Shown here: positions 1 to 8,548 of the stretch, one piece after another
Layout: the number at the start of each line of letters is the position of its first letter
Position numbering within the stretch: position 1 is the stretch's first letter
Source: Paenibacillus sp. HW567
GTDB lineage: Bacteria; Bacillota; Bacilli; Paenibacillales; Paenibacillaceae
Length of the DNA: 64,000 nt
Assembly: GCF_000374185.1 (NCBI RefSeq)
Contig: NZ_KB910518.1
Coordinates: forward strand, 1,482,546-1,546,545
Direction: 5' to 3'
Translations under genes and position numbers: made by a program
The notes under the pieces: generated by a model
What the model saw: the letters and a program-made list of their open reading frames with translations, nothing else
Databases searched by the model: none
Told to the model about the DNA's origin: nothing

Positions 1-258
1 GATGACAGTACCAGCGCTTTGGATACTGTAACAGAGGGGCGTTTGCTTGCCGAACTGAAACAAATGTCCTGTACTACTGTGCTTATTACGCAAAAAATCA
101 GTTCCACGGTGTCTGCCGACCTCATTCTGCTGTTGGATGAAGGCTGTTTGACTGCGCAGGGCACGCATGAGGAGCTGCTGACGAAATCTGCATTGTACCG
201 GAAAATTTATGAATCTCAGACTGGAGAGGAGCTTCGGCATGTTGAGAGCTTTAATTGA
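1..258 (+). CDS. ABC transporter ATP-binding/permease protein, C-terminal end only
   Basis: The window opens inside the nucleotide-binding domain of an ABC exporter. The first codons read DDSTSALD, the Walker B and D-loop region, followed by a helix, the segment VLITQKISST where the H-loop would be, and the closing LLDEGCLTAQGTHEELL typical of exporters. In the H-loop the usual His is replaced by Gln (ITQKIS instead of IAHRLS), as in a degenerate or non-canonical half of a heterodimeric exporter. The stop lies 20 bases inside the next ABC gene, so the two halves are translationally coupled and probably form one heterodimer (YfiB/YfiC-like pairing, inferred). Substrate unknown; the 5' part lies outside the window. 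Confidence 0.85.
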   Translation, partial: DDSTSALDTVTEGRLLAELKQMSCTTVLITQKISSTVSADLILLLDEGCLTAQGTHEELLTKSALYRKIYESQTGEELRHVESFN

Positions 259-2089
259 GCCTTTCCGCCATCCGAGGCTGGGCCTTGGGCATGGCGATGC
301 CCGGAGCTTCGGTTCACCGGGAGGGCGCAAGCAGAGAGCAAAGGCCAAGAACTGGTCAGCCACAGTCCGCAATATCTGGAGCTATCTGGCGTTGCGCCAA
401 GCCAAGCTTATGCTGGTGCTGGCTATGGTGCTGCTCAGCTCCGGCCTGGCCCTTCTGGGGCCATATCTGATTAGCAGAGCGGTGGATCATTATCTGGAGG
501 GAGATGGGGGCAGAAGCTGGGCGGTATTTCTGGTTACGCTTGCCCTTGTCTATATACTGAACTCGCTGACCACCTGGCTGCAGAATATCTGGATGATCGA
601 GATTGCGCAGGAGACGGTATACCGGATGCGCGCCGACCTGTTCGAACATCTGCACCGGCTGCCGATTTCTTTCTTCAACCGCAGGCAGCAGGGTGAGATC
701 ATGAGCCGTCTCACCAATGATATTGAGAATATCAGCTCCACGCTGAACAATTCGGCCATTCAGATTTTCTCCAGTGTGCTGACGCTAGCGGGAACGGTAG
801 GTGTGATGCTGTGGCTTAGCCCGCTGCTCACGCTGCTGACCTTCGTCGTAGTGCCACTGATGATTCTCGGCATGCGCTGGATTACGCGGCGGACAGGTCC
901 GCTGTTCAAGGAACGGCAGCGGAATATGGGAGAGCTTAACGGATTCATTGAGGAGACGTTGTCCGGCCAGCGGATCATCAAGGCTTTTTCGCAGGAGGAG
1001 CATGTCATTGCCGGCTTCCATGAGCGCAACACACGCATCATGCTGTCGGGGTACTGGGCACAGGCGATTTCCGGATTCATTCCGAAGCTGATGAACGGCC
1101 TGAATAACCTGAGCTTTGCGATTGTCGCCGGAGTTGGCGGCCTGCTGGCCATTCGGGGCTTGGTTACAGTTGGTGTGATTATCGCATTTGTGGAATATAC
1201 GCGCCAGTTCACGCGTCCGCTGAATGATCTGGCGAATCAATGGAACACGCTGCTGTCGGCAATTGCGGGTGCGGAGCGGGTATTCGAGGTCCTGGAAGAA
1301 GAAGCGGAGTCGAAGGATGAGGGCGCTTCGGTATCGCTTGCGCATGTGGAGGGTGCGGTGAAGTTCTCCGGCGTATACTTTTCTTATGACGGCGAGACAG
1401 ACACGCTTGCGGATATCAGCTTTGAGGCGAAGCCGGGAGAAATGATCGCATTGGTTGGTCCTACCGGGGCTGGAAAAACTACGCTGATCGGCTTGCTGTC
1501 CCGCTTCTATGACCCGGATCAAGGAAGCATTACCCTGGATGGCAGAGACCTGTCCTCGATCCGCCGTGAGAGCCTCCGGAGCCACATGGCCTTTGTACTG
1601 CAGGATTCCTTCTTGTTCAAAGGAACGATTCGTGACAACATCCGATACGGCAGATTGGATGCCACGGACGCAGAGGTAGAGGAGGCGGCTAAGCTGGCGA
1701 ACGCCCACACTTTCATTATGAGGCTTAAGGGCGGATATGAGAGGCTGCTGTCTGCGGACGGCAGCGGAATCAGTCAGGGGCAGAAGCAGCTCTTGTCGAT
1801 TGCGCGGGCAATTCTCGCTAACCCATTTATGCTGATTCTGGATGAGGCGACGAGCAGTGTTGATACCGTGACTGAAATCAAGATTCAGGAAGGGCTGCAG
1901 GCGCTGATGAGGGGCCGGACCAGCTTCGTGATCGCCCATCGTCTGGGAACGATCCGCGCCGCCGACCGAATCCTGGTGCTTCAAGGCGGAAGCCTATTGC
2001 AGCAGGGCTCGCATGAGGAGCTGCTGCGGCAGGACGGGCTGTACAGCGAGTTGGTGAAGGGGGCTGCCGGGCCTGCTGCTTCTTCTTAA
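239..2089 (+). CDS. ABC exporter half-transporter (permease fused to ATPase)
   Basis: A 616-residue exporter half-transporter. The N-terminal part (about residues 45-340) has the six hydrophobic segments of an ABC exporter membrane domain, and the C-terminal part is a complete ATPase: Walker A GPTGAGKT near residue 406, signature ISQGQ near 511, Walker B LILDEATSS near 531, and H-loop IAHRL. I place the start at the ATG at 239 because GGAGAGGA lies 9 bases upstream; an in-frame ATG at 209 has no such site. The gene overlaps the upstream ABC gene by 20 bases, which suggests a heterodimeric drug or lipid exporter. It has an intact His in the H-loop, while its partner does not, so this half probably completes the main catalytic site. 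Substrate cannot be read from the sequence. Confidence 0.9.
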   Translation: MLRALIEPFRHPRLGLGHGDARSFGSPGGRKQRAKAKNWSATVRNIWSYLALRQAKLMLVLAMVLLSSGLALLGPYLISRAVDHYLEGDGGRSWAVFLVTLALVYILNSLTTWLQNIWMIEIAQETVYRMRADLFEHLHRLPISFFNRRQQGEIMSRLTNDIENISSTLNNSAIQIFSSVLTLAGTVGVMLWLSPLLTLLTFVVVPLMILGMRWITRRTGPLFKERQRNMGELNGFIEETLSGQRIIKAFSQEEHVIAGFHERNTRIMLSGYWAQAISGFIPKLMNGLNNLSFAIVAGVGGLLAIRGLVTVGVIIAFVEYTRQFTRPLNDLANQWNTLLSAIAGAERVFEVLEEEAESKDEGASVSLAHVEGAVKFSGVYFSYDGETDTLADISFEAKPGEMIALVGPTGAGKTTLIGLLSRFYDPDQGSITLDGRDLSSIRRESLRSHMAFVLQDSFLFKGTIRDNIRYGRLDATDAEVEEAAKLANAHTFIMRLKGGYERLLSADGSGISQGQKQLLSIARAILANPFMLILDEATSSVDTVTEIKIQEGLQALMRGRTSFVIAHRLGTIRAADRILVLQGGSLLQQGSHEELLRQDGLYSELVKGAAGPAASS

Positions 2090-2210
2090 ACCGGGGACCG
2101 GCATAGTTGCGCTTGCGGTCACGGGTCAGAATCCAGCCGCCCTTCCTTGCGGGCAGACCGGGAATCACCAGAATCAGAATCGCAATAAAGCGCGAAATGA
2201 GCAGTTTCAT
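1878..2210 (-). pseudogene. DUF2627 (YqzF-like) membrane protein gene with internal deletion
   Basis: A good ribosome binding site (GAGGGGGAA) precedes an ATG at 2210. The product begins MKLLISRFIAILILVIPG, as DUF2627 proteins do, but jumps within two codons to KGGWILTRDRKRNYAGPRF, which I recognise as the C-terminal end of the same family. The middle of the protein, including the second membrane segment, is missing, and the frame then runs antisense into the ABC gene to a stop at 1878. DUF2627 genes sit next to bkd operons in related bacteria, and that is where this one lies (inference from known synteny). The most economical reading is an in-frame internal deletion that also removed the normal stop. 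A genuine shortened protein cannot be excluded. Confidence 0.55.
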
Positions 2211-2303
2211 CGGGTTCCCCCTCATCTTTTGTTGCTTCTGAATTCACCCATATGATAACGCTTTATTCAATAAAAGTCCGCGTATATATGATATTTGTAA
2301 GTT

Positions 2304-2331
2304 TTGTTATAGATGCAAAAGAGAGTACAAT
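2304..2331 (+). promoter_or_regulatory. Sigma-A type promoter for lpdV
   Basis: TTGTTA and TACAAT are separated by 16 bases, 48 bases ahead of the lpdV start. It is the best sigma-A match in the intergenic region between the diverging DUF2627 remnant and lpdV. Pattern match only. Confidence 0.45.
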
Positions 2332-2378
2332 GGTATAGGCTGTTTAGACTTGTGAGTAAGAACTGGAGGATACATATC

Positions 2379-3800
2379 ATGACTATTTCATGTGACGTGG
2401 CTATACTTGGCGGAGGGACCGGAGGATATGTGGCGGCAATCCGCGCAGCACAGCTTGGAAAATCCGTCGTGGTGATCGAAATGGACAAACTGGGCGGAAC
2501 CTGTTTGCACCGCGGCTGCATTCCGAGCAAATCGCTGCTGCGCAGTGCCGAGGTATACGCTGAGATACAAGAAAGTGAGAGCTACGGCATAGAAACAACC
2601 GGAGTGCAATTGGTGTTCCCGAAGGTGCAGCTCCGCAAGGAGGCTGTGGTGGAGCAGTTGCATCAAGGCGTACAGTTTCTGATGCGTAAAAATAAAATCC
2701 AGGTGGTTAAGGGCAAGGGGCGCATTATCGGCCCTTCGATTTTCTCTCCGCGCAGCGGCGCGGTGGCTGTGGAGCTTGAGGATGGCGATATGGAGACGGT
2801 GGTCTCAACCCATCTCATTGTCGCTACAGGCTCCCGTCCGCGTGTGCTGCCGGGGCTGGAGCCGGACGGCAAGGTGATTCTGAGCAGTGAAGAAGCGCTG
2901 ACGCTTGAAGCGCTGCCATCATCCATCATCATTGTGGGCGGCGGAGTCATCGGTGTGGAGTGGGCCTCGATGCTGGCGGATTTCGGGGTGCAGGTCACGG
3001 TGGTGGAGGCTGCCGGGCAGCTTTTGCCGCTTGAAGATGAAGAGATCGCCCGTGAGCTGCAACGTCTGCTGAAGAAGCGTGGCGTCAAGGTACTGACCGG
3101 AACAACGGTAGATGCTGAGACCTGTGTGATCACGGAATCCGGGCTTACCATTGAGGCCCGCAAGGGAGAGCAGAGCCAGAGCTTGTCTGCTGAGAAGCTG
3201 CTGGTGTCTGTCGGCAGAGTCGCCAATGTGGAGAACATCGGACTTGAGAATACGGATATTCATTTTGCCAAGGGCGTCATTGAGGTTAATGACAATATGC
3301 AGACGGCAGAGCCGCATATCTATGCCATCGGCGATTGCATCGGCGGACTGCAACTGGCTCATGCGGCCAGCCACGAGGGCATTCGTGCGGTTAATCATCT
3401 GGCGGGCGAGGCGCTCCATCCGTATCATCCGCATTTGGTGCCTCGCTGTGTGTATACGCGGCCGGAGGTAGCAAGCGTCGGATACACGGAGAAAGAGGCC
3501 AAGGCGCTCGGAACAGATGTGGTTACCGGCAAGTTCCCGTTCTCGGCCATCGGCAAAGCCATTGTCTATGGCATGAAGGACGGCTTCGTCAAGGTGGTTG
3601 CCGACCGCACCAGCGGCGATATTCTCGGCGTGCAGATGATCGGCCCGCATGTTACCGATCTGATTGGCGAGGCGGCGCTGGCGCAATTGCTGGATGCCAC
3701 ACCGTGGGAGGTCGGTGAGGCGATTCATGCCCACCCGACGCTCTCCGAGGTTATCGGTGAAGCGATGCTGGCCGTGGATGGAAGAGCAATCGGATTCTAG
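2379..3800 (+). CDS. lpdV: Dihydrolipoyl dehydrogenase (E3) of the branched-chain 2-oxo acid dehydrogenase complex
   Basis: A 473-residue flavoprotein that reoxidises dihydrolipoyl groups on E2 and passes electrons to NAD. Visible signatures are the N-terminal FAD motif GGGTGG, the redox-active disulfide GGTCLHRGCIPSK (Cys42 and Cys47), a second Rossmann motif IIVGGGVIGVEWA for NAD, the FAD-binding IYAIGDCIGG, and the C-terminal active-site HPTLSE (His452, Glu457). The ATG at 2379 follows GGAGGA by 8 bases; an earlier in-frame ATG at 2313 lies upstream of the -10 element and is rejected. It is followed, after a 196-base gap, by the E1 and E2 genes, so the E3 is dedicated to this complex. The usual upstream genes ptb, bcd and buk are not present in the window. 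Confidence 0.93.
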   Translation: MTISCDVAILGGGTGGYVAAIRAAQLGKSVVVIEMDKLGGTCLHRGCIPSKSLLRSAEVYAEIQESESYGIETTGVQLVFPKVQLRKEAVVEQLHQGVQFLMRKNKIQVVKGKGRIIGPSIFSPRSGAVAVELEDGDMETVVSTHLIVATGSRPRVLPGLEPDGKVILSSEEALTLEALPSSIIIVGGGVIGVEWASMLADFGVQVTVVEAAGQLLPLEDEEIARELQRLLKKRGVKVLTGTTVDAETCVITESGLTIEARKGEQSQSLSAEKLLVSVGRVANVENIGLENTDIHFAKGVIEVNDNMQTAEPHIYAIGDCIGGLQLAHAASHEGIRAVNHLAGEALHPYHPHLVPRCVYTRPEVASVGYTEKEAKALGTDVVTGKFPFSAIGKAIVYGMKDGFVKVVADRTSGDILGVQMIGPHVTDLIGEAALAQLLDATPWEVGEAIHAHPTLSEVIGEAMLAVDGRAIGF

Positions 3801-3814
3801 CAAACGATCAAGGC

Positions 3815-3897
3815 CCAAGAAGCGAAGGCCGGAGGGAGCTTAAGGCGCGTTATACGTCTAAATAGCTTCATACCGGCTTTTCTTGGCTTTTCTTTTT
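3815..3897 (+). terminator. Possible partial terminator between lpdV and bkdAA
   Basis: CCAAGAA...AAGGCCGG can pair imperfectly with CCGGCTTTTCTTGG across a loop of about 40 bases, and TTTTCTTTTT follows. The imperfect stem suggests weak termination, if any. A TATAAT at 3912-3917 just downstream could be the -10 of a second promoter, but I see no good -35. Confidence 0.35.
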
Positions 3898-3996
3898 GGC
3901 TGGAAAGGGATTATAATGTACTGGAACGAAATTTAGTACCTGGTTTTAAGATCAGGGCATATATTGGTTGTATAAAATTTTTAGGAGGTACCTCAT

Positions 3997-5028
3997 ATGG
4001 AATCCCAAGGTACTGTAGAAACCGTTAACAGACATAAGCAGCTTGGACTCAGTGACGGTCAGGTCATTGATATGTACAGATATATGCAGCTAGGGCGGAA
4101 ATACGATGAGCGCAGTTTGCTGCTGCAGCGCGCCGGGAAGATCAACTTCCATGTCTCCGGCATCGGTCAGGAGGCGGCGCAGGTGGCGGCGGCTTTTGCG
4201 CTGGACCGGGAGAATGATTATTTTTTGCCTTACTACCGTGATTATGCTTTTGTGCTGTCCGTGGGAATGACCACGCGGGAGCTGATGCTGTCCGTATTTG
4301 CCAAGGCAGAGGACCCCAACAGCGGCGGACGGCAAATGCCGGGCCACTTCGGAAGCAAACGTCTGCGGATCGTGACCGGCTCAAGTCCGGTGACAACCCA
4401 GGTGCCGCATGCCGTAGGTTTCGCACTGGCTGCCAAAATGCAGAAGAAGAAGTTTGTTTCCTTCGTTACCTTCGGGGAAGGCTCCAGCAACCAGGGGGAT
4501 TTCCATGAAGCGTGCAATTTCGCCGGGGTGAATAAGCTGCCGGTAATTATCTTTTGCCAGAACAACCAGTATGCGATTTCCGTTCCGGCCCACAAGCAGC
4601 TTGGCGGCAAGGTCAGTGACCGTGCTCTGGGCTACGGCTTCCCTGGCATCCGGGTGGATGGCAATGATCCGCTGGAGGTGTACCGCGTGGTGAAGGAAGC
4701 GCGTGAGCGCGCCCTTGCAGGAGAAGGGCCGACGCTGATTGAAGCGATGATGTACCGCCTGTCTCCGCATTCCACTTCGGACAACGATCTGGCTTACCGG
4801 ACCAAGGAGGAAGTGGATGCCAACTGGAAAAAGGACGGCATCGCCGCCTTCCGCAACTATTTGACCGGCCTTGGATTATGGAGCGACGAGAAGGAACGCG
4901 ATCTTGTTGCCGAATTCAATCTGGAACTGAAAGCAGCTATTGAATACGCTGAGAATGCGCCGTTTCCGAAACCGGAAGATACGCTGCTGCATGTGTACAG
5001 CGAATCTGACCTCAAAGGAGGGGCATAA
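3997..5028 (+). CDS. bkdAA: Branched-chain 2-oxo acid dehydrogenase E1 alpha subunit
   Basis: A 343-residue thiamine-diphosphate-dependent E1 alpha subunit; it decarboxylates branched-chain 2-oxo acids together with the beta subunit encoded next. The thiamine diphosphate/Mg binding motif is seen as GEGSSNQGDFHEA followed by NNQYAIS (about residues 160-195), and the phosphorylation-loop region MYRLSPHSTSDN is present. The ATG follows AGGAGG by 8 bases. The size and the order E3-E1a-E1b-E2 match the Bacillus bkd operon. An acetoin or pyruvate dehydrogenase is the main alternative; the adjacent DUF2627 remnant and the lone lpdV argue for bkd. Confidence 0.88.
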   Translation: MESQGTVETVNRHKQLGLSDGQVIDMYRYMQLGRKYDERSLLLQRAGKINFHVSGIGQEAAQVAAAFALDRENDYFLPYYRDYAFVLSVGMTTRELMLSVFAKAEDPNSGGRQMPGHFGSKRLRIVTGSSPVTTQVPHAVGFALAAKMQKKKFVSFVTFGEGSSNQGDFHEACNFAGVNKLPVIIFCQNNQYAISVPAHKQLGGKVSDRALGYGFPGIRVDGNDPLEVYRVVKEARERALAGEGPTLIEAMMYRLSPHSTSDNDLAYRTKEEVDANWKKDGIAAFRNYLTGLGLWSDEKERDLVAEFNLELKAAIEYAENAPFPKPEDTLLHVYSESDLKGGA

Positions 5029-5031
5029 CCC

Positions 5032-6018
5032 ATGGCGATGATGGAATATATTGATGCCATCCGGCTGGCAATGAAGGAAGAGATGGAGCGCGATGAATCG
5101 GTATTTGTGCTGGGGGAGGATGTCGGCGTTAAGGGCGGCGTGTTCACCACCACCAAAGGGCTGCAGGAGCAGTTCGGAGCGGAGCGCGTAATGGATACGC
5201 CGCTGGCGGAATCCGCGATTGCCGGTGTGGCGATCGGTGCGGCGATGTACGGCATGAAGCCGATTGCCGAAATGCAGTATTCCGATTTCATGCTGCCGGC
5301 AACTAATCAGATCATCAGCGAAGCGGCCAAAATCCGTTACCGCTCCAATAACGATTGGAACTGTCCGGTAGTTATTCGCGCGCCGATCGGCGGGGGGATT
5401 TTTGGCGGCCTGTATCATTCCCAATGCCCGGAGTCGATCTTCTTCGGCACGCCGGGACTGAAGATTGTAGCTCCGTATTCGGCTTACGACGCCAAAGGGC
5501 TGCTGAAGGCGGCTGTGCGTGATCCCGATCCGGTAATTTTCTTCGAGAACAAGAAATGCTACAAGCTGATCAAGGAAGACGTGCCGGAAGGCGACTACAC
5601 CGTACCGATCGGCGAAGCGAATCTGCTGCGTGAAGGCAGCGATATTACGGTGATCGGCTACAGCCTGCCGCTGCATTTTGCGATGCAGGCGGCGGAGGAG
5701 CTGGAGCGCGAGGAAGGCATCACCGCGCATATCCTCGACCTGCGTACCCTGCAGCCGCTGGACCGTGACGCAATCATTGCCGCCGCCCGGCAGACCGGCA
5801 AGGTCTTGATTGTCCATGAGGACAACAAGACTGGAGGCATCGGCGGTGAAGTGGCGGCGATTATCGCCGAGCACTGCCTGTTCGAGCTGGATGCGCCGAT
5901 CTTCCGCCTGTGCGGACCGGACGTGCCGGCGATGCCGATCAGCCCGCCGATGGAGAAGTTCTTTATGCTGAGCAAGGATAAGGTCAAGGCCGAAATGCTG
6001 CGTCTGGCGCAGTACTGA
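5032..6018 (+). CDS. bkdAB: Branched-chain 2-oxo acid dehydrogenase E1 beta subunit
   Basis: A 328-residue transketolase-like beta subunit that pairs with the product at 3997-5028 to make the E1 active site. Diagnostic segments are VFVLGEDVGVKGGVF near the N-terminus, DTPLAESAIAGVAIGAA, and the C-terminal transketolase domain with ILDLRTLQPLDRDAI and HEDNKTGGIGGE. The ATG at 5032 is 3 bases after the bkdAA stop and follows AAAGGAGGGG inside the end of bkdAA, so the two subunits are translationally coupled. Length matches the family. Confidence 0.9.
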   Translation: MAMMEYIDAIRLAMKEEMERDESVFVLGEDVGVKGGVFTTTKGLQEQFGAERVMDTPLAESAIAGVAIGAAMYGMKPIAEMQYSDFMLPATNQIISEAAKIRYRSNNDWNCPVVIRAPIGGGIFGGLYHSQCPESIFFGTPGLKIVAPYSAYDAKGLLKAAVRDPDPVIFFENKKCYKLIKEDVPEGDYTVPIGEANLLREGSDITVIGYSLPLHFAMQAAEELEREEGITAHILDLRTLQPLDRDAIIAAARQTGKVLIVHEDNKTGGIGGEVAAIIAEHCLFELDAPIFRLCGPDVPAMPISPPMEKFFMLSKDKVKAEMLRLAQY

Positions 6019-6123
6019 ACCCTCCTGAAATAACGGTGTCCGAACAATGTTCTGAAATGCCGCGAAAGAGCGGCATGAGTGTCTATACAGGTAAATGCTT
6101 ACCAAACATTAAGGAGTGACAAC

Positions 6124-7542
6124 ATGTCTGACAATAGGAAGCTGACCGATGTGATTATGCCGCAACTGGCGGAGTCGCTGGTGTCGGCAACGATTGGCAA
6201 ATGGCTGAAGAAGCCGGGCGATGCTATAGAGCAGTACGAACCGCTGTGTGATCTCATTACGGATAAAGTGAACGCAGAGCTTCCTGCTACCGTAGACGGT
6301 ACTTTGGTAGAGCTGCTGGCCGAAGAAGGCCAGACGGTTAGCGTAGGCGAGGTTATCGCCCGCATCGCCGTAGCCGGTTCCGCCGCGCCAAGCGCCCCGG
6401 CAGCACCGGCTGCTGAAGCGCCTGCGGCGAGCGCCGCGCCTCAGGCTGGGGCCGCGTCACGCCCGGCAGCAGCAAGCCCGGCTCCGGCAGCGGGCAGACC
6501 CGCTGTGCCTGCCGCCGCTTTTGATGCCAGCGCACCGATGCGCTCGCGTTATTCTCCGGCGGTACAGACCCTTGCCGCAGAGCATGGCATTAACCTTGCG
6601 GCTGTGCCGGGAACCGGTCTCGGCGGACGCATCACGCGCAAGGATGTGCTGACCTTCCTGGAGAACGGCGGCGTATCCGCCGCAGGCTCTGCTGCTGCAC
6701 CGGCAGCTTCTGCCGTACAGCACGTGCCTGAAGCTGTGCCCCAGCCGGCGCAGGAGGTGCTTGCGCCGGTCCGTCATTCCGGCCTGCATCTCAGCGAAAC
6801 TCCGCGGATTCCCACAATTGAAGTGGAAGGCGGACGGGGCAGCAGTTCGGAGTATCTGATTGATGTAACCCCGATCCGCAACTCCATCGCTACCAAGATG
6901 CGCCAGAGTGTCTCTGAGATTCCGCATGCCTGGACGATGATCGAAGTCGATGTGACCAATCTTGTCGTCCTGCGCAACAAGCTGAAGGATGAGTTCAAGC
7001 GCAAGGAAGGCATCAACCTGACGTATCTTGCTTTTCTGATGAAGGCGGTGGTCAGCGCGATTAAGGATTATCCGATTATGAATTCGGTCTGGGCCGTTGA
7101 CAAAATCATCGTCAAACGCGACATCAACATCTCGCTTGCCGTCGGCACCGAGGATTCCGTTATGACGCCGGTCATCAAAAAAGCGGATCAGAAAAATGTC
7201 GCCGGGCTTGCCCGCGAAATCGACGAGCTGGCTCTGAAGACCCGGGAAGGCAAGCTGCGCCTGGAGGATATGCAAGGCGGGACCTTTACCGTCAACAATA
7301 CCGGATCTTTTGGCTCCATTGTGTCTTACCCGATTATCAACTATCCGCAGGCCGCTATTCTGACCTTCGAATCCATTGTGAAGAAGCCTGTTGTGATCAA
7401 CGATATGCTAGCCATACGTTCTATGGCCAACATTTGCCTGTCCCTGGACCACCGGATTCTGGACGGAGTCATTTGCGGCCGCTTCCTGCAGCGCGTCAAG
7501 GATAATGTGGAGGCTTACACGCCGGATAGCCAGTTGTATTAA
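6124..7542 (+). CDS. bkdB: Lipoamide acyltransferase (E2) of the branched-chain 2-oxo acid dehydrogenase complex
   Basis: A 472-residue E2 core protein. Residues 5-80 form one lipoyl domain with the lipoylated lysine at Lys48 in ITDKVNAE. A long Ala/Pro-rich linker follows, then a peripheral-subunit-binding domain at about 142-178 (RYSPAVQTLAAE...ITRKDVL), a second Ala/Pro linker, and the acyltransferase domain with catalytic His443 in DHRILDG. The start is the ATG at 6124 with AAGGAG 8 bases upstream; the longer in-frame ATG at 6079 lacks a site. The next gene, lipB, supplies the lipoyl precursor for Lys48. Confidence 0.92.
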   Translation: MSDNRKLTDVIMPQLAESLVSATIGKWLKKPGDAIEQYEPLCDLITDKVNAELPATVDGTLVELLAEEGQTVSVGEVIARIAVAGSAAPSAPAAPAAEAPAASAAPQAGAASRPAAASPAPAAGRPAVPAAAFDASAPMRSRYSPAVQTLAAEHGINLAAVPGTGLGGRITRKDVLTFLENGGVSAAGSAAAPAASAVQHVPEAVPQPAQEVLAPVRHSGLHLSETPRIPTIEVEGGRGSSSEYLIDVTPIRNSIATKMRQSVSEIPHAWTMIEVDVTNLVVLRNKLKDEFKRKEGINLTYLAFLMKAVVSAIKDYPIMNSVWAVDKIIVKRDINISLAVGTEDSVMTPVIKKADQKNVAGLAREIDELALKTREGKLRLEDMQGGTFTVNNTGSFGSIVSYPIINYPQAAILTFESIVKKPVVINDMLAIRSMANICLSLDHRILDGVICGRFLQRVKDNVEAYTPDSQLY

Positions 7543-7597
7543 TGAACGGTGTGGCCCTGCAACAGGAGACAGGAATATAAAGGGGACCCTGAAAAAC

Positions 7598-8284
7598 ATG
7601 AGCAGCCCGGATATAAGCCTACTGGAAGTTTCATACCTGTCCCTGATGGAGTACGGAGCCGCCTGGGAGCTGCAAAAGGAAGCTGTTCAGGCCATTGACG
7701 CCGGAACGGCCAGCGAGCGGCTGATTCTTTTGCAGCACCCGCCAACCTATACCATTGGTTCACAGCATCATCCTGAACATCTGCTCCTCAGCGCCGAACA
7801 GCTCAAGGAACAAGGCATAACGCTGTTTGAAATTGACCGGGGGGGAGATATCACCTATCACGGCCCCGGCCAGCTTGTCGGCTATCCGCTGCTCAGGCTT
7901 GGCGAGAACGGCAAGGTGGACCTGCACGGCTATCTGCGGCGGCTGGAGTCCGTCATCATTGACTTTTTGGCCGCCTATGGAATTACGGGGAGCCGGAAGC
8001 CGGAATATACCGGTGTATGGGTGGGTGACGAGAAGATTTGCGCCATCGGGGTTAAGTTCAACAAAAGCAGGTTCCGCAGAGGTTTTATCACCAGCCACGG
8101 CTTTGCGTTCAACATCTCGGCGGGGATCGGAGAACGGGGGTTTCAGGGGATCATCCCTTGCGGCATTGCGGAATACGGTGTAACCTCGCTTGAGGAATGC
8201 GCAGGCTGTTCCTTTGACCTTGGGGAAGTTGCGGGGGAGCTGGTCCCTTATTTCCTGAGGCATTTCCCTTATAGATTGATATAG
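7598..8284 (+). CDS. lipB: Lipoyl(octanoyl) transferase
   Basis: A 228-residue octanoyltransferase that moves octanoyl groups from acyl carrier protein to lipoyl domains, the first step of lipoate cofactor assembly. Family motifs are clear: RGGDITYHGPGQLVGYPL, the lysine-bearing GDEKICAIGVKF, TSHGFAFNI, and the catalytic Cys in IIPCGI. It lies 55 bases after bkdB in the same direction and ends at a strong hairpin, so it is probably the last gene of the bkd transcript. The start at ATG 7598 is preceded by AAAGGGGA at a long spacing of about 12 bases. B. subtilis uses the unrelated LipM for this step, so a LipB-type enzyme here is a lineage difference. Confidence 0.93.
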   Translation: MSSPDISLLEVSYLSLMEYGAAWELQKEAVQAIDAGTASERLILLQHPPTYTIGSQHHPEHLLLSAEQLKEQGITLFEIDRGGDITYHGPGQLVGYPLLRLGENGKVDLHGYLRRLESVIIDFLAAYGITGSRKPEYTGVWVGDEKICAIGVKFNKSRFRRGFITSHGFAFNISAGIGERGFQGIIPCGIAEYGVTSLEECAGCSFDLGEVAGELVPYFLRHFPYRLI

Positions 8285-8301
8285 ACATGTGTGACAAGTC
8301 A

Positions 8302-8336
8302 AATAGCGTCCGGAATCTCCGGACGCTATTATTAAC
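8302..8336 (+). terminator. Terminator after lipB, possibly bidirectional
   Basis: A perfect 12-base stem (AATAGCGTCCGG with CCGGACGCTATT) around a 5-base loop, followed by ATTATT. It also lies just past the end of the small gene on the opposite strand, so it may stop transcription from both sides. Confidence 0.8.
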
Positions 8337-8350
8337 GGGCAGTCCGGTCA

Positions 8351-8452
8351 TTAACCGGCCAGAAAAGGTTCTAGGACAACCAGCAGAGTTGAGGCGATCA
8401 TTGCGATCAGCATAACGTAGATAAAGATACGGAACCATTTTTTATGTTGCAT
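8351..8452 (-). CDS. 33-residue single-span membrane microprotein, Prli42-like
   Basis: An open frame of 33 codons with an AAAGGAG ribosome binding site 5 bases upstream of ATG at 8452. The product starts MQHKKWFRIFIYVMLIAM and ends ...VVLEPFLAG: a short basic head followed by one membrane helix. This matches the pattern of Prli42, the membrane anchor of the stressosome described in Listeria, and of its annotated Paenibacillus relatives (recalled, not searched). If so, it would tether the RsbR/RsbS stress-sensing complex to the membrane. It shares the intergenic region with the divergent peptidase gene and ends 15 bases from the bidirectional hairpin. Confidence 0.75.
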   Translation of the reverse strand: MQHKKWFRIFIYVMLIAMIASTLLVVLEPFLAG

Positions 8453-8548
8453 GTGTGACTCCTTTGAAATTAGTTTAAGGTAAGAGCGTACAGACCCATT
8501 CAAACATTACTACTATTGTAACGTATCCGGGAAAGAGAGGAAAGTCCG

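Noticed and set aside
785..1984. 399-codon minus-strand frame across the ABC exporter gene
   Set aside because: Shadow of a well-supported gene on the plus strand; similar long antisense frames cover most GC-rich genes here.
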